In this document: positions 1 through 7,646 of the stretch, piece by piece | Layout: every line of letters begins with the position of its first letter | How positions within the stretch are numbered: position 1 is the first letter of the stretch | DNA from: Streptomyces sp. NBC_01439 | GTDB taxonomy: Bacteria > Actinomycetota > Actinomycetes > Streptomycetales > Streptomycetaceae | Length of the DNA stretch: 64,000 bases | Direction: 5' to 3' | Assembly: GCF_036227605.1 (NCBI RefSeq) | Contig: NZ_CP109487.1 | Location: 868,001 to 932,000, forward strand | Translations under genes and position numbers: made by a program | The notes under the pieces: model-generated | What the model was told of the DNA's origin: nothing | Database searches by the model: none | Seen by the model: only the letters and a program-made list of their open reading frames with translations

Positions 1-219
1 CGCCGGTGCGCGGCCCTGCGCTCGCCCGATACTCACCCGCGGAGCGGGACGATCCTGCGCCCTCCGCGCGCCGGAGGTAGCCGTGCCCGGTGCGCAGGAA
101 GGCGGGCCCCAGTCGGCGACCGAGGTCAGGCCGTCGGTGACGCGCCGGTACTCGTGCGGGTCCACGCCCGCGCCCGTGGCACGGGTCCTCTGGGCGGCGG
201 CGAATGCGCCGGCGCTCAT
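1..219 (-). pseudogene. alpha/beta hydrolase N-terminus, partial and frameshifted
   Basis: The minus strand opens with ATG at 219-217, preceded by a good GGAGGAG ribosome site, and reads MSAGAF... through VTDGLTSVADWGP. The open frame then loses its sense, but the continuation FLRTGHGYLRRAE, typical of FrsA-like/dipeptidyl alpha/beta hydrolases of Streptomyces, is found in another frame, so one base appears to be missing near 104-107. The start overlaps the stop of the oxidoreductase remnant upstream (ATGA at 219-216), which indicates former translational coupling. The gene runs off the left edge. The break lies in a short G/C run, so a sequencing error is as likely as true decay. The catalytic region is outside the window, so the family call is tentative. 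Confidence 0.45.
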
Positions 220-482
220 CGTGCTCCTCCGGTCAACAGGACGGCCTTGCCGCGTATCCGGCGCTCGCGCAGGTGCTGGATCGTGACGCGCTCGGGCCCG
301 CTGAGGAGTTGGACGAAGTCGAGGGACACCGGGGAGCGGCTCGCCTGGCCGAACCAGACGAGCAAGCCGCCCGGGCGGGTCTTCGACAGGGCGACCGCCG
401 GGTCCGGCCCACCCGTGGAGTCCAGCACGACATCGAACGGCCCTTCGGCCGCCGCGGAGTCACCTGCGGCGGGCGAGCGCCG
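216..482 (-). pseudogene. zinc-binding dehydrogenase / quinone oxidoreductase remnant
   Basis: This frame is open for 89 codons and contains EGPFDVVLDSTGG followed by RPGGLLVWFGQAS. That is the end of the Rossmann fold of MDR-type quinone oxidoreductases, whose full length is about 320 residues. There is no N-terminal GroES-like domain, no nucleotide-binding GxGGVG motif and no plausible start with a ribosome site; upstream the frame closes at 483-485 inside the 3' end of the hypothetical gene at 460-1176. The 3' end is intact and shares an ATGA overlap with the hydrolase. It is best read as a 5'-truncated gene, the missing part having been deleted or replaced when the neighbouring gene arrived. 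An in-frame GTG at 428 could in principle start a 70-residue product. Confidence 0.6.
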
Positions 483-1176
483 TCATTGCGGCGAGGTCCG
501 ACTCCGACCGGGCGACCGGCGCCTTGGGCCAGAGCAGTTCGTACTCGGTCTGGATCCGGAAGACCTCGTCGGCGAAGGAGCGCACGACCTGGTCGGTGAC
601 CGTGCCCCGCTCTGCGTGCTCGAAGAACTGCTCGCAGGCCTCGACGGCGCCTTCGCAGTCTTCGTCGAACTCGAACAGCGCACAGATCGCGTCGACGGCG
701 AGCTCACGCGAGGCCAGATGGCCGAGCCCGCAGTCGAGTCCGTCATCGTGCAGGTCGTCGGGGTACGGCGCACGGTGCCAGGAACCGTCCTCGAACCAGT
801 AGACGCACTCGACCCTTCCCTGCTCCAGAAGGTCGTGCAGGCGTTCACCGCGCACCCACCGGGGCGCCCCCGCGAGGAGATCGATCGGCGGCTCGTACTG
901 CGCGACCTTGCTGGAATCGTCCTGCCCGAAGAGAACGGCGCGGCCGCCACCGGCCCGGATCAACACCCACCGGCTGCACGCGCCGTCGTCGTACCTCAAT
1001 GCGACGTCGCTACCACTGCCGCTACCACTGACGCTGCCGTCGAACCAGTACCCGTGCCGGAAGCGCTCCTTCTCCTCCTCGGCGTCCCAGGTCGCCACGG
1101 CCAGGGCGGCCCAGCGCGCCCACAGCACACTCACTTCCGGAAGGTCCTCCGGCCGCCCCGGACGATGGATCTTCAT
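460..1176 (-). CDS. hypothetical protein, 238 aa
   Basis: The frame has typical high third-position GC and starts with ATG at 1176 behind GAGGCGGGG. The product is acidic, cytosolic-looking and rich in Trp and Tyr (VYWFEDGSWHRAPYP), without signal peptide or membrane segment. I do not recognise a family. A short Gly-Ser run (GSGSGSGS) near residue 50 is encoded by a 12-nt sequence repeated in tandem around 1008-1032, and looks like a flexible linker between two small domains. The 3' end overlaps the oxidoreductase remnant by 23 bases, which suggests this gene was joined to that locus by a rearrangement. It diverges from the 5'-nucleotidase at 1326. Confidence 0.7.
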   Translation of the reverse strand: MKIHRPGRPEDLPEVSVLWARWAALAVATWDAEEEKERFRHGYWFDGSVSGSGSGSDVALRYDDGACSRWVLIRAGGGRAVLFGQDDSSKVAQYEPPIDLLAGAPRWVRGERLHDLLEQGRVECVYWFEDGSWHRAPYPDDLHDDGLDCGLGHLASRELAVDAICALFEFDEDCEGAVEACEQFFEHAERGTVTDQVVRSFADEVFRIQTEYELLWPKAPVARSESDLAAMTALARRR

Positions 1177-1251
1177 CCCCGCCTCGTACTCCCCGTTCCT
1201 CGCATCCGGCCGCCGACACTATCCGCGACCGCCGGGCACGCCGACGGTGGA

Positions 1252-1268
1252 CCGGAAGGCGTTTCCGG
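1252..1268. other. small inverted repeat in divergent intergenic region
   Basis: CCGGAA at 1252-1257 and TTCCGG at 1263-1268 form 6-bp arms around a 5-nt spacer, 58 bases before the 5'-nucleotidase start. It may be an operator or a chance palindrome; nothing else marks a promoter here. Confidence 0.25.
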
Positions 1269-1325
1269 CCTGCACCAAAGGGTGATAAGCCTCCCAACGT
1301 CGCACATGTACCGGCAGGGGGCGCC

Positions 1326-2270
1326 ATGAGGTACGACCTGTCCGATCGCCTGGTGGTGGGGATCGCCTCCAGCGCCCTGTTCGACCTGGCCGACGGGGAC
1401 GCCGTGTTCCGGGAGCGGGGCGAGGACGCCTACCGGAGCCACCAGGAGGCCCATGTCGACGAACTACTGGCCAAAGGGGTGGCGTTCCCCTTCGTCAGAC
1501 GGCTGCTGTCGTTGAACGACCTGGCGGATCGGGCCGACCCCCTGGTCGAGGTCATCATCCTCTCCCGCAACGATCCCGACACCGGGATGCGCGCGATGCG
1601 CTCGATCAGGGCGCACGGCCTCCCGATCAGCCGTGCGGTCTTCCGGCAGGGCCGTCCCTCGCACCCGTTCATGCCGGCGCTCAACATGTCGCTGTTCCTG
1701 TCGGCCGACGGCCCTGACGTTCGCGACGCGGTCGCGGCCGGGCTGCCCGCGGGACACGTCCTCAAGACGGGGCGGATCGACGACGAGAGCGACCCCGAAC
1801 TCCGCATCGCGTTCGACTTCGACGGAGTGCTGGCGAGCGACACGGCCGAGCAGGTCTACCAGAGGGGCGGCATCGACGAGTTCCGTGCCTACGAAGTCGG
1901 CCACGCCACCACCCCTCACGATCCGGGACCACTACGGGACTTCCTGGCCGGCATCAACCGCATCCAGCGCCTCGAGGAAGAGCGACGGCGCAAGGATCGC
2001 GCGTACCAGCCCCGCCTGCGCGTATCGCTGGTCACCGCTCGGGACTCCCCCGCTCATGAACGCGCCCTGTTGAGCCTCAAGCAGTGGGGACTACGGGTCA
2101 ACGACGCCTTCTTCCTCGGCGGCATCGACAAGGCCGCGGTCCTGAAGGCCCTCGACCCGCACATCTTCTTCGACGACCAGGTCGCCCATCTCAACGGCAC
2201 CGCACCGGGCACTCCGAGCGTCCACATCCCCTTCGGGGCACTCAATTCGCCCTCCGCCGGGGCGGTCTGA
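1326..2270 (+). CDS. 5'-nucleotidase, cytosolic NT5C1-like
   Basis: The 314-residue product resembles the PF06189 family of HAD-like 5'-nucleotidases, which dephosphorylate nucleoside 5'-monophosphates (AMP/IMP). The nucleophile motif is DFDGVL at residues 164-169, in the context IAFDFDGVLASD. The segment VSLVTARDSPAHERAL is the usual downstream HAD Thr/Arg region, and IFFDDQ near residue 280 supplies the late acidic pair. The N-terminal half (VEVIILSRNDPDTGMRAMRSI) is the substrate-binding part of this family. The start is the ATG at 1326 with GGCAGGGGG seven bases upstream. It stands alone, divergent from the hypothetical gene and convergent with the TetR gene 22 bases downstream. No signal peptide is visible. 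Confidence 0.8.
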   Translation: MRYDLSDRLVVGIASSALFDLADGDAVFRERGEDAYRSHQEAHVDELLAKGVAFPFVRRLLSLNDLADRADPLVEVIILSRNDPDTGMRAMRSIRAHGLPISRAVFRQGRPSHPFMPALNMSLFLSADGPDVRDAVAAGLPAGHVLKTGRIDDESDPELRIAFDFDGVLASDTAEQVYQRGGIDEFRAYEVGHATTPHDPGPLRDFLAGINRIQRLEEERRRKDRAYQPRLRVSLVTARDSPAHERALLSLKQWGLRVNDAFFLGGIDKAAVLKALDPHIFFDDQVAHLNGTAPGTPSVHIPFGALNSPSAGAV

Positions 2271-2292
2271 GCGATCGCCCGCGCCGGAGCGG

Positions 2293-2886
2293 TCACTCCC
2301 AGAGGCCGGTCAAGTGCGCATCGAGGACCTCGTGCGCCTCGTGCGGGGTGAGGTGGCCGATGAGGACGTGGGTGGTGAGGCCGTCCGCCAGGGCGAGGAG
2401 CGTGCGGGCCTCGCGTTGCGGATCGAAGGGCACCGCACGGTCGGACCCCTCACGCGCCTCCGAGATGAGGCGGGTGAACGCCTCCTGCAGGGCTGCGTAG
2501 TTCGCCTTCAGCGTCCTCGCCAACGCCTCGCTGACGGCCGCCTGCGCGACGAAGGCGAGCCAGACCCTGGCCTCGGCGCGGTGCCCCTCCCGGAGCAGTG
2601 AGACCTCGGCGGCCGCGTGCCCCAGGGCGGTGCCGGCCGACTGGGCCGGACTCCGGACGAGACGGGCCCGCACGCGCTCGTCGATCCGCTCGCCGATGTG
2701 CCCGAGGGCGAACACGAGCATCTCTTCCTTGGTGCGGAAGCACCGCTGAACGGCTCCCATCGACACCTGCGCGCGGGCGGCGACGTCGCGCAGGGTCACG
2801 CCCTCCAGCCCGCGCTCGTCGGCGAGATGGCAGACGGCATCCGCGATGAGACGGCGTCGACTCTCATGATCCACCTGTTTGGGCAC
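2293..2886 (-). CDS. TetR-family transcriptional regulator
   Basis: The product (197 aa from the GTG at 2886, chosen because GGGAGG precedes it at a normal distance; a longer ATG start at 2910 is possible) has a TetR helix-turn-helix at about residues 8-55: RRRLIADAV, GVTLRDVAARAQVSMGAVQRCFRTKEEML. The C-terminal ligand-binding part is of the BetI-like TetR_C_6 type. It is transcribed away from the amidase at 3026. Three inverted repeats lie in the 139-bp gap between the two genes, so it probably represses both itself and the amidase. Its ligand is not predictable, though an amide substrate or product of the amidase is a reasonable guess. Confidence 0.85.
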   Translation of the reverse strand: MPKQVDHESRRRLIADAVCHLADERGLEGVTLRDVAARAQVSMGAVQRCFRTKEEMLVFALGHIGERIDERVRARLVRSPAQSAGTALGHAAAEVSLLREGHRAEARVWLAFVAQAAVSEALARTLKANYAALQEAFTRLISEAREGSDRAVPFDPQREARTLLALADGLTTHVLIGHLTPHEAHEVLDAHLTGLWE

Positions 2887-2923
2887 GCCCGTTGCCTCCC
2901 TGCTCCACATGCTCCACAGCGTC

Positions 2924-3000
2924 CGCTACGTAGCGCAGTTTATTCGATGCGGTCGTATCGAATCCAGGGGTACGCTGCGATTCCGATGCAAGCGCATCGG
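2924..3000. promoter_or_regulatory. three palindromes between tetR and amidase, candidate operators
   Basis: The gap holds CGCTACGTAGCG (2924-2935, perfect 12-bp palindrome), ATTCGAT-N8-ATCGAAT (2942-2963, 7-bp arms) and CCGATGC-N4-GCATCGG (2983-3000, 7-bp arms). The second and third share the GATGC/GATTCGAT sense, and their size suits a TetR dimer. The third ends 25 bases before the amidase start. Confidence 0.6.
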
Positions 3001-3025
3001 TACATGGGCCAAGGAAGGTGGGGCC

Positions 3026-4456
3026 ATGCAGGACGCCCTGTGGAAGATGCCGGCCGCCGCGCAGGCGGAGGCCGTGCGCACCGCGGAGGTCTCGGCCGTC
3101 GAACTGATCGACAGCCACCTCGACCGCATCGCCGAGATCAACCCCCAGATGAACGCGGTCACGCAGCTCCTCGCGGAGCGCGCTCGCGGGTCCGCGGCGC
3201 AGCTGGACCGCCGGCGGGCCGCCGGTGAAGCGCTGGGGCCGCTCGCGGGCGTGCCGTTCACGGTGAAGGAGAGCACCGCCGTCGAAGGCATGCCGACCAC
3301 GTTCGGCACGGCGCGCTTCCGCGATCTGGTCGCGTCCGCCGACGCGCCGCCGGTGGCGCGACTGCGGGCGGCCGGCGCCATCCCCATCGGGCACAGCAAC
3401 ATCCCCACCCTGATCCTGGCGGGGATGCACACGCGCAGCGAGCTGTTCGGCGACACGGTCAACCCGTGGGACAGCAGCCGGACGCCGGGCGGCTCCAGCG
3501 GGGGCGATGCGGTGGCCGTCGCCACGGGCATGGCGGCGCTCGGGCTCGGCAACGACTCCGGCGGGTCGGTGCGCATCCCGGCCCAGTTCTGCGGCGTGGC
3601 CGGACTGAAGCCGTCCACGGGCCGGTTCCCCGCCGACCACCGCGTCCTCGGCCCGGACGACCCGGGCCCCGCGTCCCAGATGCTGGTCACCGACGGCCCA
3701 CTGGCCCGGAGCGTGGGCGATCTGAGGCTCGCGTACGAGGTGTTGGCCGGAACCGATCCGCGAGACCCGCGCGCCGTGCCGGTGCCCGCCTACGGCGAAC
3801 CGCTCCCCGGCCCCGTGAAGGTCGCAGTCGTGGCGGACCCGGGCGGGCACGGCGTCCACCCGACGGTTCGCGGAGCCGTCGCGACGGCGGCCGACGCGCT
3901 GCGCGACGCCGGGTACGACGTGCGCGAAGTAGCGGACGTACCGCGGTTGGACGAGGCCCTCGAAGCCTACGGCCGGATCGCCGTGACCGAGTTCGCCCCG
4001 AGCTGGCCGGTGGTGCGCAAGCTGCTCGGCAAGGGCGGGGACCGCTACATCGAGATGGCCATGGAACGGACCCCGCCCGCGAGCGCGGACGTCTTCATGA
4101 AGCTGATGGGCAGCTGGCTGAGCATCCGCCGCTCATGGGCCGGGTTCCTGGACGAGTACCCGCTGTTGCTCGGCCCGGTCTTCACCGAGCCGCCGGTCGA
4201 GCCGGGGCTGGAGTCGCGCGACAGGACGGGCAGGGACCGGGTCGCGTCGGGGATGCGCCTGTGCACCGTGACCAGTTTCGTGGGCGTACCCGGTGTGGCC
4301 GTGCCGACCGGGACGGCCGACGGCCTCCCCTGCGGGGTGCAGATCGTCGGGCGGGCGTTCCGCGAGGACCTGTGCCTGGGCGCGGCCCAGGCGATCGAGG
4401 ACCGGCTCGGCGTCCTCGCCCCGGTCGACCCGCGTGCCGGGGGCCGGCCCGGCTGA
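3026..4456 (+). CDS. amidase (amidase signature family)
   Basis: The 476-residue protein is an amidase-signature (AS) hydrolase that splits carboxylic amides to acid and ammonia. The Gly/Ser-rich signature TPGGSSGGDAVAVA and the following GNDSGGSVRIPAQFCG carry the catalytic cis-Ser and nucleophilic Ser; the catalytic Lys is in PFTVKES. Length is normal for the family. The frame is open further upstream, but the ATG at 3026 has AAGGAAGGTGGGG just before it and lies after the operator-like palindromes, so it is the likely start. The C-terminal VGVPGVAVPTG is also typical. The substrate cannot be told from sequence; homologues are often labelled indoleacetamide hydrolase or Glu-tRNA amidotransferase A-like, and no gatB/gatC partner is present. 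Control by the divergent TetR gene is inferred. Confidence 0.85.
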   Translation: MQDALWKMPAAAQAEAVRTAEVSAVELIDSHLDRIAEINPQMNAVTQLLAERARGSAAQLDRRRAAGEALGPLAGVPFTVKESTAVEGMPTTFGTARFRDLVASADAPPVARLRAAGAIPIGHSNIPTLILAGMHTRSELFGDTVNPWDSSRTPGGSSGGDAVAVATGMAALGLGNDSGGSVRIPAQFCGVAGLKPSTGRFPADHRVLGPDDPGPASQMLVTDGPLARSVGDLRLAYEVLAGTDPRDPRAVPVPAYGEPLPGPVKVAVVADPGGHGVHPTVRGAVATAADALRDAGYDVREVADVPRLDEALEAYGRIAVTEFAPSWPVVRKLLGKGGDRYIEMAMERTPPASADVFMKLMGSWLSIRRSWAGFLDEYPLLLGPVFTEPPVEPGLESRDRTGRDRVASGMRLCTVTSFVGVPGVAVPTGTADGLPCGVQIVGRAFREDLCLGAAQAIEDRLGVLAPVDPRAGGRPG

Positions 4457-4546
4457 GCCCGCCGACCAAGATCGACATCAGGACGGGCCCGCACGCAGGG
4501 CGACTGCCGGTCCGCGTGGTTCTGTTACTCGGCCATGACACTCCAA

Positions 4547-4598
4547 CACTTTTGAACACGATCAACACTCGCTAGATTATTGAACATGATCAAAAGTG
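4547..4598 (+). promoter_or_regulatory. large inverted repeat overlapping a leaderless start
   Basis: CACTTTTGA (4547-4555) and TCAAAAGTG (4590-4598) are perfect 9-bp arms. Inside each arm sits one copy of the 14-mer TTGAACAYGATCAA (4552-4565 and 4580-4593, 28 bases apart). A candidate promoter overlaps it: TTGAAC at 4552-4557 and GATTAT at 4575-4580, 17 bases apart, which would place the transcript start about at the ATG at 4586. No Shine-Dalgarno is present, so leaderless translation under an operator that spans promoter and start codon is inferred. Confidence 0.6.
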
Positions 4599-5362
4599 AG
4601 TACGGGGCATGGGTGCGCGAGTTCGAGGCCGAGCGGGAGCGCAGGGCGGCCCTGGGCGACCCCGACTGGGGCAAGGGTGCGCAGTTGCCGGCCGAAATCG
4701 TCCGCAGCATCCAGAAGTTCCAGGTCGGCGAGGACGGCGACGGCTCCGCGCTCTCCGGCAAGGCCGACCTCGCGGGTGACCCGGTCTACTCCGAGGCGGT
4801 CCGGCTCTTCATCGCCGAGGAACAGAACCACGCGCGGATGCTGAAGCTGCTGCTGGCGGCCGGCGGAGCCGGCACCCTCGACGGGCACTGGAGCGACGCG
4901 GCCTTCGTCCGGGTCCGGCGACTCCTCGGACTGCGGGTGGAACTGCTGGTTTTGATGGTCGCCGAGGTGGTGGCCCTGGGGTACTACCGGGCCCTGCGCG
5001 ACGGCGCCACCGACCCCCTGACCACCGAGGTCGCAGGTCGGATCCTGGCGGACGAGGAGCGGCACGTCCCCTTCCACTGCCTGCGCCTGCGGGAGGGGCT
5101 CGCCGGACTGCCCCGGCCCGCCCGCCGGGCGGTGACGGCCGGGTGGCGCGGCCTGTTGGTCGGCGCCGCCGGCCTGGTCGCGGTGGACCACGGTCCGGCC
5201 TTGCGGACCCTCGGGGTGCGCCGCGGCGCCTTCGTCGCGCAAACCCTGCGCACCTCCGCATGGATGGCCCGCGCCATGTCGGACGGCCCGGTTCCCGCGC
5301 CGGCGCGGACGGAGGCGGGGACGGGGACGGGGGCGCGGACGGAGGCGAGCACTGGTGTCTGA
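4586..5362 (+). CDS. ferritin-like diiron protein
   Basis: The 258-residue product has the helical pattern and metal ligands of the ferritin-like superfamily: AEEQNH (Glu78/79, His82) in one helix, Glu127 in the middle and DEERH (Glu157/158, His160) in a later helix. These give two ExxH-type pairs able to hold a diiron centre. The role is unknown; oxygenase, peroxide or desaturase-like chemistry are possible. The ATG at 4586 is taken as start in preference to TTG at 4580, because the promoter geometry would make a leaderless message beginning there. The C-terminus is a Pro/Ala/Glu/Thr tail with tandem-like GTGTGARTEA. It is convergent with the XRE gene, 40 bases away. Confidence 0.65.
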   Translation: MIKSEYGAWVREFEAERERRAALGDPDWGKGAQLPAEIVRSIQKFQVGEDGDGSALSGKADLAGDPVYSEAVRLFIAEEQNHARMLKLLLAAGGAGTLDGHWSDAAFVRVRRLLGLRVELLVLMVAEVVALGYYRALRDGATDPLTTEVAGRILADEERHVPFHCLRLREGLAGLPRPARRAVTAGWRGLLVGAAGLVAVDHGPALRTLGVRRGAFVAQTLRTSAWMARAMSDGPVPAPARTEAGTGTGARTEASTGV

Positions 5363-5402
5363 CCTGGTCCGCCGACCTCCCGCCCCGTCCGGGCCGCGCC
5401 CA

Positions 5403-6314
5403 TCACATCGAGGTGCGGGTGGAAGTCGGGAACGGAGCGGACGCGGCGGCCGCCGGGCGCGGCGACACCCGCTCGGCACCACTGTCCGCGCCCAGGCCCG
5501 CGAGCAGGCGCAGACCGTCCTCGGCGGGGCTGCCCGGGGCCGCGGACAACACCAGCAGTTCCATGCCCGATTCACCCGGTAGCGCGAAGTTCTCCTGGTG
5601 CAGTTCCAGCAGCCCCACCAGCGGGTGCCGGTACGCCTTGCGCCCGTGGGTGCGGGCGCGCACGTCCGCGCGCGCCCAGAGTCGGCGGAAGCGCTCGCTG
5701 CCCATCGCCAACTCACCGATGAGCGAAGCCAGTCGGGGGTCCTCAGGGTATTGACCGGCGGCCAGACGCAGGTGCCCGACCACGTCGAGGGTGCATGTCT
5801 CCCAGTCCGCGTAGAGGCCGCGTTCCGCCCCCTCCAGGAAGATGTGCCGGGCGGTGTTCAGGCCCGGCACCGGCCGGCCGTAGAGGAGCCCCGCGAGGCG
5901 GTTCCCGGCCAGCACGTCCAGGCGGTGGTCCATGATCAGCGCGGGTGCGTCGGCGACCAGGTCGAGGACGCGCAGCACCTCCGGCCGGACCTTCCCCCGG
6001 CCTCCGGTCGGCGGGACCCCGTTGCCCGGCGCCCTCGCCCGGCGCCGCCGCTGCCTGGCGAGCCGGTAGAGGTGCCCGCGTTCGGTTTCGTCGAGGTCGA
6101 GGACGCCGGCGAGCGCGTCGAGCACCTGCTCGGAGGGTTGGGTCGCGCGGCCCTGCTCGAGGCGTACGTAGTAGTCGACGCTGACGCCGGACAGGTGCGC
6201 GACCTCCTCGCGGCGCAGCCCGGCCACCCGGCGGCGGCTGTCGTTGGGGATGCCGACGGTCGCCGGGTCGACCCGGGAGCGCCGGGTCCGCAGGAAGCCA
6301 GCAAGATCGTCCAT
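5403..6314 (-). CDS. XRE-family regulator with MmyB-like ligand domain
   Basis: The 303-residue protein begins MDDLAGFLRTRRSRVDP and has an N-terminal XRE helix-turn-helix (RRRVAGLRREEVAHLSGVS... YYVRLEQGR) at about residues 28-75. It is followed from about residue 105 by the MmyB-like C-terminal domain (LIMDHRLDVLAGNRLAGLLYG ... GMELLVLSA), a PAS-like fold that in Streptomyces binds fatty-acyl or aromatic ligands. These regulators usually stand divergent to the oxidoreductase they control, as here with the NAD(P)H oxidoreductase at 6453. The long upstream frame is not coding; the ATG at 6314 is where the family begins. Confidence 0.85.
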   Translation of the reverse strand: MDDLAGFLRTRRSRVDPATVGIPNDSRRRVAGLRREEVAHLSGVSVDYYVRLEQGRATQPSEQVLDALAGVLDLDETERGHLYRLARQRRRRARAPGNGVPPTGGRGKVRPEVLRVLDLVADAPALIMDHRLDVLAGNRLAGLLYGRPVPGLNTARHIFLEGAERGLYADWETCTLDVVGHLRLAAGQYPEDPRLASLIGELAMGSERFRRLWARADVRARTHGRKAYRHPLVGLLELHQENFALPGESGMELLVLSAAPGSPAEDGLRLLAGLGADSGAERVSPRPAAAASAPFPTSTRTSM

Positions 6315-6353
6315 GCGTCCCAGTATGGTCCCGGTGACGCCCGTGAGGGTGGT

Positions 6354-6368
6354 CCTGTCGGTACCAGG
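6354..6368. promoter_or_regulatory. candidate operator of XRE/oxidoreductase pair
   Basis: CCTG-TCGGTAC-CAGG (6354-6368) is a small dyad in the 138-bp divergent gap, within the sequence GGTCCTGTCGGTACCAGGAAG. That context is common in front of oxidoreductase genes paired with XRE/MmyB regulators. Binding is inferred only. Confidence 0.4.
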
Positions 6369-6452
6369 AAGTCCGGTCCGACGGAAGGGGCGCCCCTGAA
6401 CGCCGGACGCCGACGCGTCCAGGATCGGGGCATCCGATCCGAAGGAGTTCCC

Positions 6453-7232
6453 GTGAAGACGCTGATCGTCCACGCCCACCCGGAGCCGAAGTCGCTCAAC
6501 GGCTCGCTGAAGGACCTCGCGGTGTCCACCTTGGAGGCCGCCGGGCACGAGGTACGGGTGAGCGACCTGTACGCAATGAACTGGAAGGCGGTCGTGGACG
6601 CCGCGGACTACGGCCCCCACGCGTCGAGTCCGCTGAGGGTCGCCCTGGATTCGGGCCGGGCCTTCGACGCCGGGGCGCTCACCCCGGACGTCCTCGCCGA
6701 GCAGGAGAAGCTGCTGTGGGCCGACACCGTCATCTTCCAGTTCCCGCTGTGGTGGTACACGATGCCCGCGATCCTCAAGGGCTGGGTGGACCGGGTGTTC
6801 ACCTACCGCTTCGCCTACGGCGTCGGCGAGCACAGCGACACCAAGTACGGCGAGCGCTTCGGCGAAGGCACCCTCGCGGGCAGGAGGGGCTTGTTGTCGG
6901 TGACCGTCGGCGGCCCGGAGTCCCACTACTCCGCCCGCGGGATCAACGGCCCCATCGAGGACCTGCTGTTCCCGTTCCAGCACGGCATCCTGTACTACCC
7001 GGGCATCGAGGTACTGCCGCCGTTCGTGCTGCACGGCACCGACCGGATGACCGTCGAGCGCTACCCGGACGTCGCCGAGGCCTGGCAGCAGCGACTGCTC
7101 ACCCTGGAGTCGACGGAGCCGATCGCGTTCCGGCGGCAGAACTTCGGTGACTACGAGATCCCCTCCCTGCACCTGAAGGAGGGCCTCGAGCCTGCGGGCC
7201 GCACGGGTTTCGGACTGCACCTGCGCGGCTGA
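6453..7232 (+). CDS. NAD(P)H dehydrogenase (quinone), flavodoxin-fold
   Basis: The 259-residue product is an NQO1/MdaB-type flavoenzyme that reduces quinones or other electrophiles by two electrons using FMN or FAD. The N-terminal HAHPEPKSLNGSL loop binds the flavin phosphate, FQFPLWWYTMPAILKGWVDRV is the conserved active-site and dimer segment, and TVGGPESHYS is the second flavin loop. The GTG at 6453 is chosen because GAAGGAG lies six bases upstream; the frame upstream of it is shadow. It is divergent from the XRE/MmyB regulator at 5403-6314 and is likely its target, so a role in detoxification of redox-active compounds is inferred. Confidence 0.9.
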   Translation: MKTLIVHAHPEPKSLNGSLKDLAVSTLEAAGHEVRVSDLYAMNWKAVVDAADYGPHASSPLRVALDSGRAFDAGALTPDVLAEQEKLLWADTVIFQFPLWWYTMPAILKGWVDRVFTYRFAYGVGEHSDTKYGERFGEGTLAGRRGLLSVTVGGPESHYSARGINGPIEDLLFPFQHGILYYPGIEVLPPFVLHGTDRMTVERYPDVAEAWQQRLLTLESTEPIAFRRQNFGDYEIPSLHLKEGLEPAGRTGFGLHLRG

Positions 7233-7355
7233 GCACACCCGTCACCCTCCGGGCCGCCGGCACGCTGCACCATGCGGTCGTGGTGACCTGGGGTCGGACG
7301 GGAACGTCTCGGGACCAAGACGCCACACCGGCCCTGGGGACTGTCTCCTGAAAGG

Positions 7356-7613
7356 CTACGGGCGCCATTCCTGCCGGTAGGAGGGGTGGTGGGTGTATGA
7401 CTGGGCAAGGACTTGCAGCGCGTACGCCAGGCCGGCCGAGCGGGGGTCCGAGGGGGCCATGGCCTTGTAGTCGTGCGCCAGTTGCTCGGTCAGGTCGAGC
7501 ATGGGGAGGTGGCTGTCGAGAAGGGCCTCGCCGCCAAGGGTCTCGGCCACGTAGGCGTAGGCATGGTTGTCGTCCATGATGCGTGCGACGAGGAACTTCA
7601 CGAGATTGTCCAT
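7356..7613 (-). CDS. small DUF6221-like protein
   Basis: The 85-residue acidic protein (MDNLVKFLVARIMDDNHAYAY...) resembles the short DUF6221 proteins common in Streptomyces, whose function is unknown. No membrane segment or signal is present. It lies between the oxidoreductase and the decayed transposase, both of which it does not resemble. The ribosome site is weak (GAAGATGACC). Confidence 0.6.
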   Translation of the reverse strand: MDNLVKFLVARIMDDNHAYAYVAETLGGEALLDSHLPMLDLTEQLAHDYKAMAPSDPRSAGLAYALQVLAQSYTHHPSYRQEWRP

Positions 7614-7646
7614 GTGGTCATCTTCGCGGGCAAGGCGTTTCGGCGG

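Noticed and set aside
7337..7354. Possible IS end (GGACTGTCTCCTGAAAGG) near the transposase remnant
   Set aside because: No matching inverted repeat was found beyond the remnant, and the DUF6221-like gene lies between, so it cannot be tied to the element.
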